A stretch of DNA of 22,669 nt. Source: Flavipsychrobacter stenotrophus (GTDB lineage Bacteria > Bacteroidota > Bacteroidia > Chitinophagales > Chitinophagaceae). A program made the position numbers and the translations under genes. This document shows, in pieces, positions 1 to 10,200 of the stretch (positions are counted from its first letter, which is position 1; each line of letters starts with the position of its first letter). The notes under the pieces are model-generated. The model was not told where the DNA came from. It did no database searches and saw only the letters and a list, made by a program, of their open reading frames with translations. The stretch is taken from positions 1-22,669 of the forward strand of contig CANCOG010000015.1 of assembly GCA_947379685.1 (NCBI GenBank), written 5' to 3'.

Positions 1-68
1 CCTGATGCCATATAAGGTAATTTTACACCGGTAAGGCATACTAGCCGTAAGCCAAAATTTTGATGCTG

Positions 69-103
69 TAGGTGTCCCACTCCTCTAAAGTTTGGGACGC
101 CTA
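69..103. other. Hairpin upstream of hemB
   Basis: The arms at 69-79 and 93-103 pair over 11 positions, including one G-T wobble at 73/99, around a 13-nt loop. The hairpin ends 41 nt before the hemB start. No T-run follows on either strand, so it is not a classical intrinsic terminator. It could be the 3' end structure of a gene left of the window, or a leader structure of hemB. The pairing is seen directly; the role is unknown. Confidence 0.45.
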
Positions 104-144
104 TATTGCAACCAACTAAAAACACCAAAAAACCATAACCAAAC

Positions 145-1122
145 ATGCATCTAATAAGAAGAAACAGAATATTACGCCAGTCTCCTGCTATAAGTGCAAT
201 GGTGGCCGAGACAATCATTAAACCGTCCGATTTTATTGCTCCATTATTTATTGTGGAAGGAACCGGAATAAAGGAAGAAATAAGCTCCATGCAGGGGTAC
301 TACCGCATGAGCATCGACCTGACGGTCAATGCAGTTAAGGAATTATGGTCACTGGGAATCAGGAGTGTGTTGCTGTTTATTAAATGTAAGGATGAACTGA
401 AGGACAATAAAGGTACTGAAGCACTTAACCCCGATGGCCTGATGCAAAGAAGCATCAAGGCAATCAAAAATGCGCTCCCCGAAATGGTGATAATGACGGA
501 TGTTGCACTCGATCCGTTCTCTACCTATGGCCATGACGGAATTGTAGAAAATAACGAGATAGTTAACGACGCAACGGTTGAAGTACTGGCACAAATGAGC
601 GTAAGCCACGCACAGGCTGGGGCCGACATTATTGCTCCCAGCGATATGATGGACGGACGTATTTTAGCAATACGCGATGCACTGGAGAACAGTGGATTTA
701 CTAAGACAGGCATCATGAGTTACAGCGCAAAGTATGCGTCCTGTTTTTATGGGCCATTCCGCGATGCCCTCGATAGTGCACCCGGCTTTGGCGACAAAAA
801 GACCTATCAGATGGACTACAGCAATCGCCGCGAAGCCATAAAAGAAACATTGATGGATGTAGAGGAAGGTGCAGATATAGTCATGGTAAAACCCGCCATG
901 GCCTACCTTGATATTATACGCGAGGTGAAAGATGCCGTTGACGTTCCGGTGAGTGCCTATCATGTAAGTGGCGAATATGCAATGATAAAGGCAGCCGCCA
1001 ACATGGGCTGGCTCGATGAAAACAAAGCAATAATGGAATCTCTCACGAGCATTAAACGTGCCGGTGCTGATCTGATTGCGACGTATTTCGCAAGTAAGGC
1101 TGCAATGCTGATTAATGGATAA
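145..1122 (+). CDS. hemB: Porphobilinogen synthase (delta-aminolevulinic acid dehydratase)
   Basis: This cytosolic enzyme condenses two 5-aminolevulinate molecules to porphobilinogen, the first common pyrrole of heme and other tetrapyrroles (EC 4.2.1.24). The 325-residue length is normal for the family and the protein aligns end to end. The two Schiff-base lysines are K196 in SYSAKYAS and K249 in VMVKP. The metal-site segment reads DVALDPFSTYGHDG (residues 119-132). It has aspartates where zinc-dependent enzymes carry their cysteines, so this should be a Mg/K-type rather than a Zn-type enzyme. The start at 145 gives the usual N-terminus beginning just before RRNRILR. hemL lies 249 nt downstream on the same strand, but hairpins in the gap make tight co-transcription uncertain. 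Identification is secure. Confidence 0.97.
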   Translation: MHLIRRNRILRQSPAISAMVAETIIKPSDFIAPLFIVEGTGIKEEISSMQGYYRMSIDLTVNAVKELWSLGIRSVLLFIKCKDELKDNKGTEALNPDGLMQRSIKAIKNALPEMVIMTDVALDPFSTYGHDGIVENNEIVNDATVEVLAQMSVSHAQAGADIIAPSDMMDGRILAIRDALENSGFTKTGIMSYSAKYASCFYGPFRDALDSAPGFGDKKTYQMDYSNRREAIKETLMDVEEGADIVMVKPAMAYLDIIREVKDAVDVPVSAYHVSGEYAMIKAAANMGWLDENKAIMESLTSIKRAGADLIATYFASKAAMLING

Positions 1123-1124
1123 AA

Positions 1125-1151
1125 TTCAGGCCTTATTGAAGGAAGCCTGAA
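1125..1151 (+). other. Weak stem-loop after hemB
   Basis: The 7-bp arms TTCAGGC (1125-1131) and GCCTGAA (1145-1151) enclose a 13-nt loop, starting 2 nt after the hemB stop codon. No T-run follows, so this is at best a weak or Rho-assisted 3' end or an mRNA-stabilising structure. Confidence 0.35.
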
Positions 1152-1189
1152 GGGCGTCAACATTAAAGTCATTAACCCTTACGGGAGCT

Positions 1190-1277
1190 TCTCGGCGGCT
1201 TTGCTTCTCCGAGACCACTTGGATTGAATAAACTGCGAATCGCGTCTCTGCGCCTTTGCGCGAAACCTTACGTTAAC
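1190..1277. repeat. Possible interspersed intergenic repeat between hemB and hemL
   Basis: This stretch contains a small stem (TCTCGG 1190-1195 with CCGAGA 1209-1214). About 30 nt later comes a GC-rich, internally repetitive segment with the units CTCTGCGC and CTTTGCGC followed by GAAACC (about 1241-1266). Strings of this TGCGCCTTTGCG type recur between genes in many Bacteroidota genomes in my general knowledge, so I read it as a repeat fragment. Only one copy is seen here, so repeat status cannot be shown from this window. No gene is visible in the 1123-1371 gap. Confidence 0.35.
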
Positions 1278-1371
1278 GGCATTGGGTACCACCACTAAAT
1301 ATGAAAGTCTCTTTACAAATCTATTGACATTAGAAAGCTAAATTGCAGCTTCAATTATTCATTCCAGTTAC

Positions 1372-2661
1372 ATGAACAATACAACAAAAAGTACTGAATT
1401 ATTCAACCGCGCTCAGGAAAGCATTCCTGGTGGGGTCAATTCGCCGGTTCGCGCTTTTAAAAGCGTAGGCGGGACACCGGTATTCATGAAAAAGGGCAAG
1501 GGCGCATATATGTATGATGCTGATGGCAACCAGTATATCGACTATATCAATTCATGGGGGCCAATGATTTTGGGCCACGCATTTGGACCTGTTGTAGAGG
1601 CTATCCGCGAAAAAGCACTTGACTCTACTTCTTTCGGCGCGCCTACTGAGTTGGAAATTGAAATGGCAGAACTCATTAAAAGTATGGCTCCCAATGTGGA
1701 TTTTGTGCGTATGGTGAGCAGTGGTACCGAAGCTTGCATGAGCGCACTACGGCTGGCGAGAGGATACACAGGCAGAAATAAGTTCATCAAATTCGAGGGC
1801 TGTTATCACGGCCACGCCGATGCATTTCTGGTGAAAGCAGGCAGTGGGGTCGCAACATTCAACATTCAAACAATCCCGGGTATAACCGCCGGGGTATCAA
1901 TGGATACGCTCACTTCCCCTTATAACGATATTGAGGCCGTTTATCAGCTGGCTGAATTGCATAAGGGTGAAATTGCGGCTATCATTATTGAACCAGTTGC
2001 AGGAAACATGGGGTGTATTCCTCCCCTGCCCGGCTATATAGAGGCACTCCGCACCCTATGCGACGAAGAAGGAATTGTATTAATTTTCGATGAAGTAATG
2101 ACTGGCTTCCGCCTTGCGGCCGGTGGTGCACAGGAAAGATTAGGTATTAATGCTGACCTTGTTACCTATGGGAAGGTAATTGGCGGCGGTATGCCTGTTG
2201 GGGCATTTGGCGGCAAGAGGGAAATCATGCAGCACATAGCCCCGTTGGGCAACGTCTACCAGGCCGGTACGCTGAGTGGCAACCCAATCGCCATGATAGC
2301 AGGTTACACCATGCTAAAGACGCTCAAAGACACCCCCGGCATTTACAAGGAACTTGAAGAAAAAACCGCATACCTGCATAAGGGACTTGACGAAGTGCTC
2401 AGACAAAGCAATACTCCGTATGTAATTAACAGGCTGGGGTCCATGATCAGCGTGCACTTCAGTGAAAAACCGGTAAACAACTTCACCGATGCAGCTGCTG
2501 CAAACAATACCCTTTTTAATCAGTTCTTCCATCATATGCTGAGCAATGGCTGCTACTTACCGCCTTCTGCATACGAAACCTGGTTCATCAGCACTGCGAT
2601 CACAGTTGCTGACATTGACAGAACTGTGGAAGTTGCAGGTGAGTTTTTTAAGAATAGGTAA
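1372..2661 (+). CDS. hemL: Glutamate-1-semialdehyde 2,1-aminomutase
   Basis: This PLP-dependent, class-III-aminotransferase-fold enzyme converts glutamate-1-semialdehyde to 5-aminolevulinate (EC 5.4.3.8), the step that supplies HemB. The 429-residue length is typical. Visible landmarks are the N-terminal PGGVNSPVRAFK segment (residues 19-30), the substrate and cofactor stretch VSSGTEA (115-121), YHGHAD (145-150), IFDEVMTGFR with D240 contacting the PLP ring, and the PLP lysine K268 in TYGKVIGGG. Its presence shows that the organism makes aminolevulinate from glutamyl-tRNA (C5 pathway) rather than from glycine and succinyl-CoA. The glutamyl-tRNA reductase gene hemA is not in this window. The start at 1372 gives the full family N-terminus. 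Confidence 0.97.
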   Translation: MNNTTKSTELFNRAQESIPGGVNSPVRAFKSVGGTPVFMKKGKGAYMYDADGNQYIDYINSWGPMILGHAFGPVVEAIREKALDSTSFGAPTELEIEMAELIKSMAPNVDFVRMVSSGTEACMSALRLARGYTGRNKFIKFEGCYHGHADAFLVKAGSGVATFNIQTIPGITAGVSMDTLTSPYNDIEAVYQLAELHKGEIAAIIIEPVAGNMGCIPPLPGYIEALRTLCDEEGIVLIFDEVMTGFRLAAGGAQERLGINADLVTYGKVIGGGMPVGAFGGKREIMQHIAPLGNVYQAGTLSGNPIAMIAGYTMLKTLKDTPGIYKELEEKTAYLHKGLDEVLRQSNTPYVINRLGSMISVHFSEKPVNNFTDAAAANNTLFNQFFHHMLSNGCYLPPSAYETWFISTAITVADIDRTVEVAGEFFKNR

Positions 2662-2700
2662 TGTCGTGAATCAGATCAACGAACTTATGTTTCGTCAAAT

Positions 2701-2743
2701 AGCCGCCAATTCGGGAAGGAAAAGCCTCTTTGAATTGGCGGCT
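2701..2743. other. 12-bp perfect inverted repeat downstream of hemL
   Basis: AGCCGCCAATTC (2701-2712) pairs perfectly with GAATTGGCGGCT (2732-2743) around a 19-nt loop, 39 nt after the hemL stop. The stem is strong, but only TAAGTT follows it and there is no T-run. It is a likely hemL 3' end structure or Rho-dependent boundary. I see nothing coding in 2662-2891. Confidence 0.5.
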
Positions 2744-2819
2744 TAAGTTATATAAACACTCTCACCTCACCGACCACCCAATTGATGTCTGCAGTTTGCA
2801 TATTTATTCGGCAAATACA

Positions 2820-2831
2820 TGACCGCGGTCA
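2820..2831. promoter_or_regulatory. Perfect 12-bp palindrome, candidate operator
   Basis: TGACCGCGGTCA is an ungapped perfect palindrome, 60 nt upstream of the reductase start codon. It abuts a possible promoter: TTTG at 2834-2837, then a 16-nt spacer, then TAATTTTA at 2854-2861, close to the Bacteroidota TAnnTTTG box. The position suggests a repressor or activator site for the reductase gene. The palindrome is directly seen; the binding protein is unknown. Confidence 0.4.
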
Positions 2832-2891
2832 CTTTTGTTTAAATAAAAACACATAATTTTACACAAAACTACTGGGAGCATATAGGGTTAT

Positions 2892-4052
2892 ATGATGGAA
2901 AAAGTGGCTGAAATTCAGGATTTTGATGTGATCATCATTGGGGCTGGCCCCGGAGGTTGCAGCAGTGCGCTCGCATTGAAGGGTCTTGGCCTGAAAGTTG
3001 CCTTAATAGATAAAAGCGAATTCCCCAGAGATAAGGTTTGCGGCGAGCTCATGCATAGAAAAGCCGTTGAAACACTGAATTCCATTATACCGGAGTTTGA
3101 ACAGGAATTCAAGAAATTCCCAAAAACGCTGGTACTGAAACACACCAATGTACATTTTAAGGGAAAGGTACTTGCCTTCGATTGGCAGAATGAATCCTAC
3201 ACATGCCCCAGACTGTACCTCGATAATTTCCTGCTGGAAACGGTTAGACAGCAAACCAGCACAGCCATATTTACGGGACATCAACCCAATCAGATTACGC
3301 GCGATGAACAAGGGATTACCGTATCAATAAAGAATTCGAACAAAGTATTTAAGGGTAAGGTGCTGATTGGTGCCGACGGAGCACATTCGATTGTAGCTAA
3401 ACAATTTGCAGACAAAACCCTCGACCGAAAGCACTACCTGGGCGCGGTAAGGGCATACTATACAAATATCACTGACCTCAAGCCAGACACATCAGAAGTC
3501 TTCTTCAACACTAAGTTTCAACTCAATTATGTTTGGGTATTCCCGGTGGAAGGCAATAAAGCCAATGTTGGCTTCGGAATGCTATCCAGCGATATTTCCG
3601 AGAAAAAGATAAACCTCAAAGAGACATTTTACGAATACTTTAAACATTCTCCTGAGCTGGCTGAAAGATTCAAAAATGCAGAACCGGTGAGTACATTAGA
3701 AGGTTTTGGAGTACCATTGGGTTCAAGCATTGGAACTACATCTGGTGACAGATTCATGCTGATAGGAGATGCAGCGTCATTGTCGAACCCTTTGTCGGGT
3801 ACAGGTATTGGCAACGCTGTATTAAGTGGTAAGTTGGCAGCAGAACAGATCATTAAATGTTTCGAGGCAAATGATTTCTCAGCCAATTTCATGAAACAGT
3901 ATGACCTCGTACTCAAAAAGGCCATAGTTGACAATCTTATGTCGAGCTACCGCACCCAGCGCTTGCTCGGTAAAATGCCCTTTATGCTCGATGTAGTTTT
4001 TGGGCTTGGCCGGTTCGAAAAAATCAAGAAGTATATTCAAAGCATGGTATAA
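2892..4052 (+). CDS. Geranylgeranyl reductase family FAD-dependent oxidoreductase
   Basis: This is a flavoprotein of the p-hydroxybenzoate-hydroxylase fold, in the group that reduces isoprenoid double bonds (geranylgeranyl reductase, MenJ-like menaquinone reductase, archaeal lipid saturases). The 386 residues show the N-terminal FAD dinucleotide motif GAGPGG (17-22), the family signature DKVCGE with C50 (47-52), the central GADGAHS (160-166), a substrate-pocket YVWVFP (213-218), and the second FAD motif LIGDAASLSNPLSGTGIG with D293. There are two adjacent ATG codons (2892 and 2895); I chose the first. A GGGAGC lies 14 nt upstream. The gene is alone on its transcript and converges with the giant gene. 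The exact substrate cannot be told from sequence; a quinone side chain, a polyprenyl lipid or a halogenase-like reaction on a secondary metabolite are possible. Family is secure, function is not. Confidence 0.85.
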   Translation: MMEKVAEIQDFDVIIIGAGPGGCSSALALKGLGLKVALIDKSEFPRDKVCGELMHRKAVETLNSIIPEFEQEFKKFPKTLVLKHTNVHFKGKVLAFDWQNESYTCPRLYLDNFLLETVRQQTSTAIFTGHQPNQITRDEQGITVSIKNSNKVFKGKVLIGADGAHSIVAKQFADKTLDRKHYLGAVRAYYTNITDLKPDTSEVFFNTKFQLNYVWVFPVEGNKANVGFGMLSSDISEKKINLKETFYEYFKHSPELAERFKNAEPVSTLEGFGVPLGSSIGTTSGDRFMLIGDAASLSNPLSGTGIGNAVLSGKLAAEQIIKCFEANDFSANFMKQYDLVLKKAIVDNLMSSYRTQRLLGKMPFMLDVVFGLGRFEKIKKYIQSMV

Positions 4053-4184
4053 AAACCCGTGCAAATTTTCTGATCTTCTCCCACCCCAACTTCCTGTTGT
4101 TTTCTCCCGCGAACACCACACTGGTTCCGGTCGGTAAATACATATGCCAACTGAAAGAATCGGCCATTTTTCCTATTACGAAAA

Positions 4185-4210
4185 CGGACCGCCCAAAACA
4201 GGACGGTCCG
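4185..4210 (-). terminator. Intrinsic terminator of the giant surface-protein gene
   Basis: Read on the minus strand, CGGACCGTCC pairs with GGGCGGTCCG around a 6-nt loop and is followed by TTTT. The only imperfect pair is a G-U wobble in the minus-strand RNA, which would be a C-A mismatch on the plus strand, so the structure favours minus transcripts. It starts 25 nt after the stop codon. The remaining gap to the reductase stop (4053-4184) shows no gene. Confidence 0.75.
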
Positions 4211-4235
4211 CATCAAAAACATTATTCAAAAATTA

Positions 4236-7200
4236 CTAGTCAGCCTTTATGAACTTATCTGCTTTCAGCAACTCGTTCTGCTGGCTATAGATCATGATCA
4301 TGTACATGCCGTTTGCAAGGTTACTCACATCTACATTAGTTGCGTCATTAGACCTTATGATCACTTTACCATCTGCAGCCATAATGGACACATTTACCCT
4401 AACCGGTGCTTCAATAGTGATCACAGAAGTTGCCGGATTAGGGAACAACCTGATATCGTCAACACTTACAGTTGTAATTCCTGTGGTTCCAGAAACAACA
4501 AACTCAGCAGAAGTTACTGAACAACCATTACCATCTGTAACTACAACTGTGAAGTTTCCTGTAGTGGTGATCACATAAACACTGTTGGTAGCTCCAGGAA
4601 TCATTGTACCATTACGGTACCACTGATAGCTGGCAAATGAACCCGTGTACAATGTGTTGCCCGCACCATGAGATATTACAGGATTTGGAGGAGCCAACAC
4701 TGTAACACTGGAAACAACAGCCGTACAACCACCGTTGCTCAACCTTACGCTATAAGTACCTTGTGAACTTGCCGTGTAAGTTGAATTGGTAGCACCCGTT
4801 ACAGCAGAACCACCGTTCAGCCATTGGAAGCCAGTCGCACTAGTAGCAACAGAAAGATTTACAGGAATACCATTACACAATGTAACACTTCCTGAAGAGG
4901 GTGATAAAGTACCGGTAGGCAGGTCATTAACTGCAACGCTTGCGGTAGCTATACCCGGGCAACCGAAGCTGCTGGTAATTGTATAAGTAATTGTCGCAGT
5001 TCCTACAGATACTCCCGCTACCGAACCAGAGCCTGAAACAGCTGCAATTGATGGGTTGCTTGAAGTCCAGGTACCACCTGAGGTTGCATCAGACAATGTG
5101 ATAGACTGGCCAATACAAACACCTGTTGGCCCGCTGATTGCTGCTACCGATGGTAATGTTTGAACATTAACCGCCATGCTTGCAGAAGCAGGACAGCCTG
5201 CAGCACTGTGGACCGTATATGAAATATTAACCGTACCAGCAGCTACACCTGTAACATCTCCGGTAGTAGTATCAACTGTTGCAATAGCAGAGTTACTGCT
5301 GCTCCATGTGCCGCCCGTTGTAGATTCAGTCATTGAAATCACATTACCGATACATACGTTAGATGGACCGCCAACTGCAGCAACTGAAGGCAGAGCGTTC
5401 ACGGTTACTGTCGTTGTTGCGCTGGCCGTGCAACCAAGTGCGCCGACAACTGTATAAGAAATTGTTGTTGTTCCCGCAGAAACACTGGTTACTACACCCG
5501 AAGAATTGATCGTAGCTACAGAACCGGTACTGCTGGTCCAGGTTCCACTTGAAGTAGCATCGGCAAGTACAGTTGTATATCCAAGGCAAACAGATGTTGC
5601 ACCTGTAATTGCAGTAACTGATGGACCTGCGTTTACTGTCAAATTATAAGAAGCCGAAGCAGGACAGCCAAATGCATTGGTTACAGTATAAGAAATTACC
5701 ACAGCGCCACCAGTTACACCGGTCACAACGCCAGTTGAAGCAACTACAGTAGCCAGAGTTACATTACTGCTGCTCCAAGACCCGCTCGATGTTGCGTCAG
5801 TCAATGTGATTGTTGATGCCGGACAAACTGAAGTAGGACCTCCAATTGAAGCTACTGTTGGCAATGAGTGAACTGTCTCTGAAATAGATACAGTGGTAGA
5901 ACAACTGAAACTGTTGGTTACAGTATAAGAAATATCTGCTGTACCAAGCGCCACTCCTGTTACAGTGCCTGAAGCATCAACCGTTGCTATGGACATATTG
6001 CTGGTAGTCCATGTTCCACCGGTAGTACTGTTGGTCAATATGTTTGTAAGGCCCAGACAAGCATTTACAGTTCCGGAGATTGGCGATAATACAGGAGATG
6101 GATTAACAGTGTCCAGGTAAATTTCACGGGTAGAACAACCAAGACCATCTGTAATTGTATATACAATTGTATCTACACCTGCTCCAACACCATGAACAAC
6201 CCCACTTGCATCAACTGTTGAAACAGCCATATCACTGCTGCTCCAAACACCACCGGCTGATGGTTCAGAAAGTGCTGCGGTAGCATTTTCGCACACTTGT
6301 GAAGGACCAGAAATTGCTCCAACAAAAGGAGATAGACTAACAGTCTCTGCAGCAGTTGCCATGGTTGAACAACCCATGCTCGTGTAAACTACATATGATA
6401 AAGTAACCGAACCAGCAGTTACGCCTGTAGCCATACCTGTTGATGGGTCAATAGTTGCTATTGCGGAATTGCTGCTGCTCCAGGTACCACCGGTTGCCGC
6501 ATCAGTAAACGCAACAATTGATGACGTACAAATATTTGATGGTCCACCAATAGTACCGGAAGAAGGAATAGCACTTACGGTATCTGCAATTACAGAAGAG
6601 GTACTGCAACCATATGCATTAAGTATAGTATAAGAAATGGTAGTAGTACCGATTGAAGAACCAGTAACATCACCTGTAGATGGATCAACAGTAGCAACTG
6701 AAGGGTTAGCACTGCTCCATGAACCACCTGTTGAAACTTCAGAAAGCGAAGTAGTACTTCCAAGACACAAACTGGTAGCTCCGGTTACTGGTCCAACAGC
6801 TGGTGAAGGATTCACTGTTACATCTGCAGTAACTGAGCTGCTGCAACCGAATGAATTATCAACCGTATAAGAAATAGTAGTCGTTCCGGCAGCTACTGAA
6901 GTAACCAAACCGCTCGCATCAACCGTTGCAGCTGCAGTGTTGCTGCTGCTCCACGTTCCGCCAGAGGTTGTATCGATAAACGAAACTGACTGTCCTGCGC
7001 AAAGTGTCGTGGTTGAAACAACAAGTGTACCCGGATCAGCAGAAGGGTTTACATTTTCGTCAATTGTAACGAAAGTGCTGCAACCATAGATGTTAGTAAC
7101 TGTATAAGTGATGGTAGCCACACCTGCCGCAACACCAGTAACAATTCCGGTAGAAGAAGTAACAGTTGCGATAGAGGCATCGCTGCTTGTCCAAACGCCA

Positions 7201-10200
7201 CCAAAAGTACTGTTGCTCAACGTGTTTGGTACACCGGAACAAATAGTGGTCGCGCCAGTAATGGTACTCAATATTGGAGCAGGATTAACTGTAATGTCGG
7301 CAGTTGCCGCTACTGTACCACAGCTATTGGAAACCGTATAAGAAATAGTTGCCGAACCACCTGAAACGCCGGTTACCACACCAGTTGCATCTACTGTAGC
7401 TACTGACATATCGCTGCTACTCCATGTTCCACCAGTCGCACCGTCTGTAAATGAGATCGTAGCTCCTGAACAAACGTTCGTTGTGGTTCCACTTAAGCTA
7501 CCAGCATCAGGTGCAGGGGTAACCGTATCAGCAGAAGTAACCGTAGTTGTACAGCTAAAGATATTTGTAGCCGAATAAGTTACAGTAGTAAACCCTGGAG
7601 TTACCGCAGTAAACGTTCCGGTAGAAGCATCGATTGTGCCTACACTAGGATCGCTGCTCGTCCATGTGCCACCGAAATAGGTGTCACTCATAGTTGCAGT
7701 CGTAGCCTGACATATTGTTGTTGGACCTGAGATAGCACTCAGTACTGGTGCTGGCAACACGTCAAATGTAATCGATGTTGCTGCTGTACCACAGGCATTT
7801 GTAACAGTATATGTTATAAGCGTGCTACCAGTTGAAACACCGGTAATTAAGCCTGAAGCGTCAATGGTAGCCACACTAGGGTCAAGGCTTATCCAGAGAC
7901 CGCCAGTAGCTGCATCAGTAGCTGTCAATGTAGCACCTGGGCAAAGACTGGTAGTAGCAACGGAAATAGAACCTGCATCAGGTATTGGATTCACTGTCAT
8001 TGCTACAGAAGATGTAGCCGAACCACAGGTATTGGTGATTGAATAAGAGATATCAACATTACCGGCACCAACGGCAAATACCTTACCCATCGCATTAACC
8101 GTTGCAATTGCCAGGTCGCTACTGCTCCATAAGCCGCCTGCTGAAGTATCAGTAAGCAACAAAGAATCGCCGGGACAAATTGAAGTAGCTCCGCCAATCG
8201 TTCCGCCAGAAGCCGGAACGTCACTTATCGTAATTGGTAACCTCGCACTAACTGTACCGCAACCATTGGTACGGGAATAAGAAACAGTAACGCCACCAAC
8301 AGAAACAGGAGTAACAACACCTGCTCCACTCACAGTTGCAATTGCCGCGCTGCTTGTACTCCAGGTTCCTGAACCGCCACCTGCAGTATCCGTATAAGTT
8401 GACGGGAAGCCCATGCAAAGAATGGCATTACCAGTAATTGTACCAACTGCCGGTAATGGATTAACAGTAAGCGATAATGTTGCGTAGGCTGAACCACATG
8501 CATTTGTATAAGTATAAGATATAGTTGCTGCTCCACCGTTAACCCCAGTAACAACGCCTGCTGTGCTTACTCTGCCTATAGATGTATCACTGCTACTCCA
8601 AACACCACCAATTGTTGTATCGGATAAAGAGACGGTTGCACCCTGGCAAACAACAGAAAGACCAGTGATCGTTCCTGCATTCGGCATAACCGACACATTA
8701 GCCGAAACCGTAACATTGGTAGAGCCACATACATTCGTAATGAAATAATAAATATTGGTTGTTCCAGTTGCTACTCCTGTTACAACACCTGTTGACGGAT
8801 TTACTGTTGCAACTGTTGTACTACCTACAGCCCAAACACCGCCAGAAACAGTATCGCTGAAAGTAGCTGGAGAACCTAAGCAAACTGTTGATGGTCCTAC
8901 GATGGTACCAGCACTTGGGAAGTTGCTTACAGTTACTGCATGTGTTGCAACATCGGTGCCACAACTATTAGTAACTGAATAAGAAATGATGGCAGAACCA
9001 GCGGATAACCCGTTTACAGTGCCTGTAGATGAAACCGAAGCTACAGCGGCATTGCTGCTCGACCATGAACCACCTGAAATTGTAGAAGATAATGTCGATG
9101 AATGTCCGTTACAAATAGCTGTAGCACCTGAAAGTGCACCAGCATTAGGCAAAGGATTTACTGAGAACGAGAAACCAGTTGTTGCAGTACCACATGCATT
9201 TGTAACAGAGTAGAAAATACTGGTACCACCCGCTGAAACGCCTGTGACATCACCTGTTGAACTTATGGTTGCAACGGAAGGAGTACTGCTACCCCATGTT
9301 CCTCCCGAAATTCCATCGGCAAGTGTTGTTGAAGAACCGACACATACAAAAGGTGCACCCGAAATGACTCCAGGAGAAGGCGAAGTGATGATGGTCATTG
9401 CAGCGGTTGCTGCAGCGGTTCCACATGCGCTGGAAACTGAATATGAAATAACCGCACTGCCAGGGGTTATAGCTGTAACCATACCACTTGAATTGACAGT
9501 TGCAACGGAAGTATTGCTACTGCTCCAGGTACCACCCGAAGTGGCATCAACCAGAGTAGTGGTAGTTCCTGCGCAAAGAGTTGTAGTTCCGGTAATAAAG
9601 CCTGCAGTTGGGGCCGTGGTAACGGTAACCGCCATGAATGTATTGGCAGAGCCGCAAGAATTAGAAACTATATATGAGATGTTTGCAGAACCAACGGTCA
9701 CACCGGTTACATTTCCGGAACCGTCAACCGTTGCAACGCCTGAATTGCTGCTGCTCCAGGTGCCACCTGCAACGCCATCAGCCAGAACATTGGTGAAGCC
9801 TGTACAAATGAGTGAAGAACCTGTAATAGTTCCTGCGGAAGGTGTTGTTACAACCGTAAACGCAAGCCCAACAGCGGTAGTGCCACATCCGTTAGTAAGT
9901 GAATAAGAAATATTTGTACTACCTACACTTACCGGAGTTACAGTACCACCTGCTGAAATAGTTGCAACACCAGTGTTGCTGCTAGACCATGTACCGAGCG
10001 GAGTGGATTCCGTAAGGGTTAAAGGTGAACCAACACAAGTAGAAGAAGATCCTGTAATTGGCGCAACAACTGGTAACGGATTAACTGGTACACTAACTGA
10101 CATTGCAGCTGTTCCGCAGCTATTGGTTACTGTATAAGAAACAACTGTAGTACCGACAGATACACCTGTAACTACACCGCTCCCACTAACGGTGGCAACA

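Noticed and set aside
145..2661. hemB and hemL as one tight operon
   Set aside because: The 249-nt gap holds two stem-loops and a repeat-like segment, so co-transcription cannot be claimed although strand and pathway agree.
2546..2746. 66-codon + strand frame overlapping the end of hemL
   Set aside because: Most of it is an out-of-frame shadow of hemL, and the rest covers the inverted repeat at 2701-2743.
9244..9906. 220-codon + strand open frame opposite the giant gene, and similar ones such as 13549-14004
   Set aside because: These are antisense reflections of the repeat coding sequence. They recur at the repeat period, have low-complexity V/P/T/A-rich translations and no start signals.
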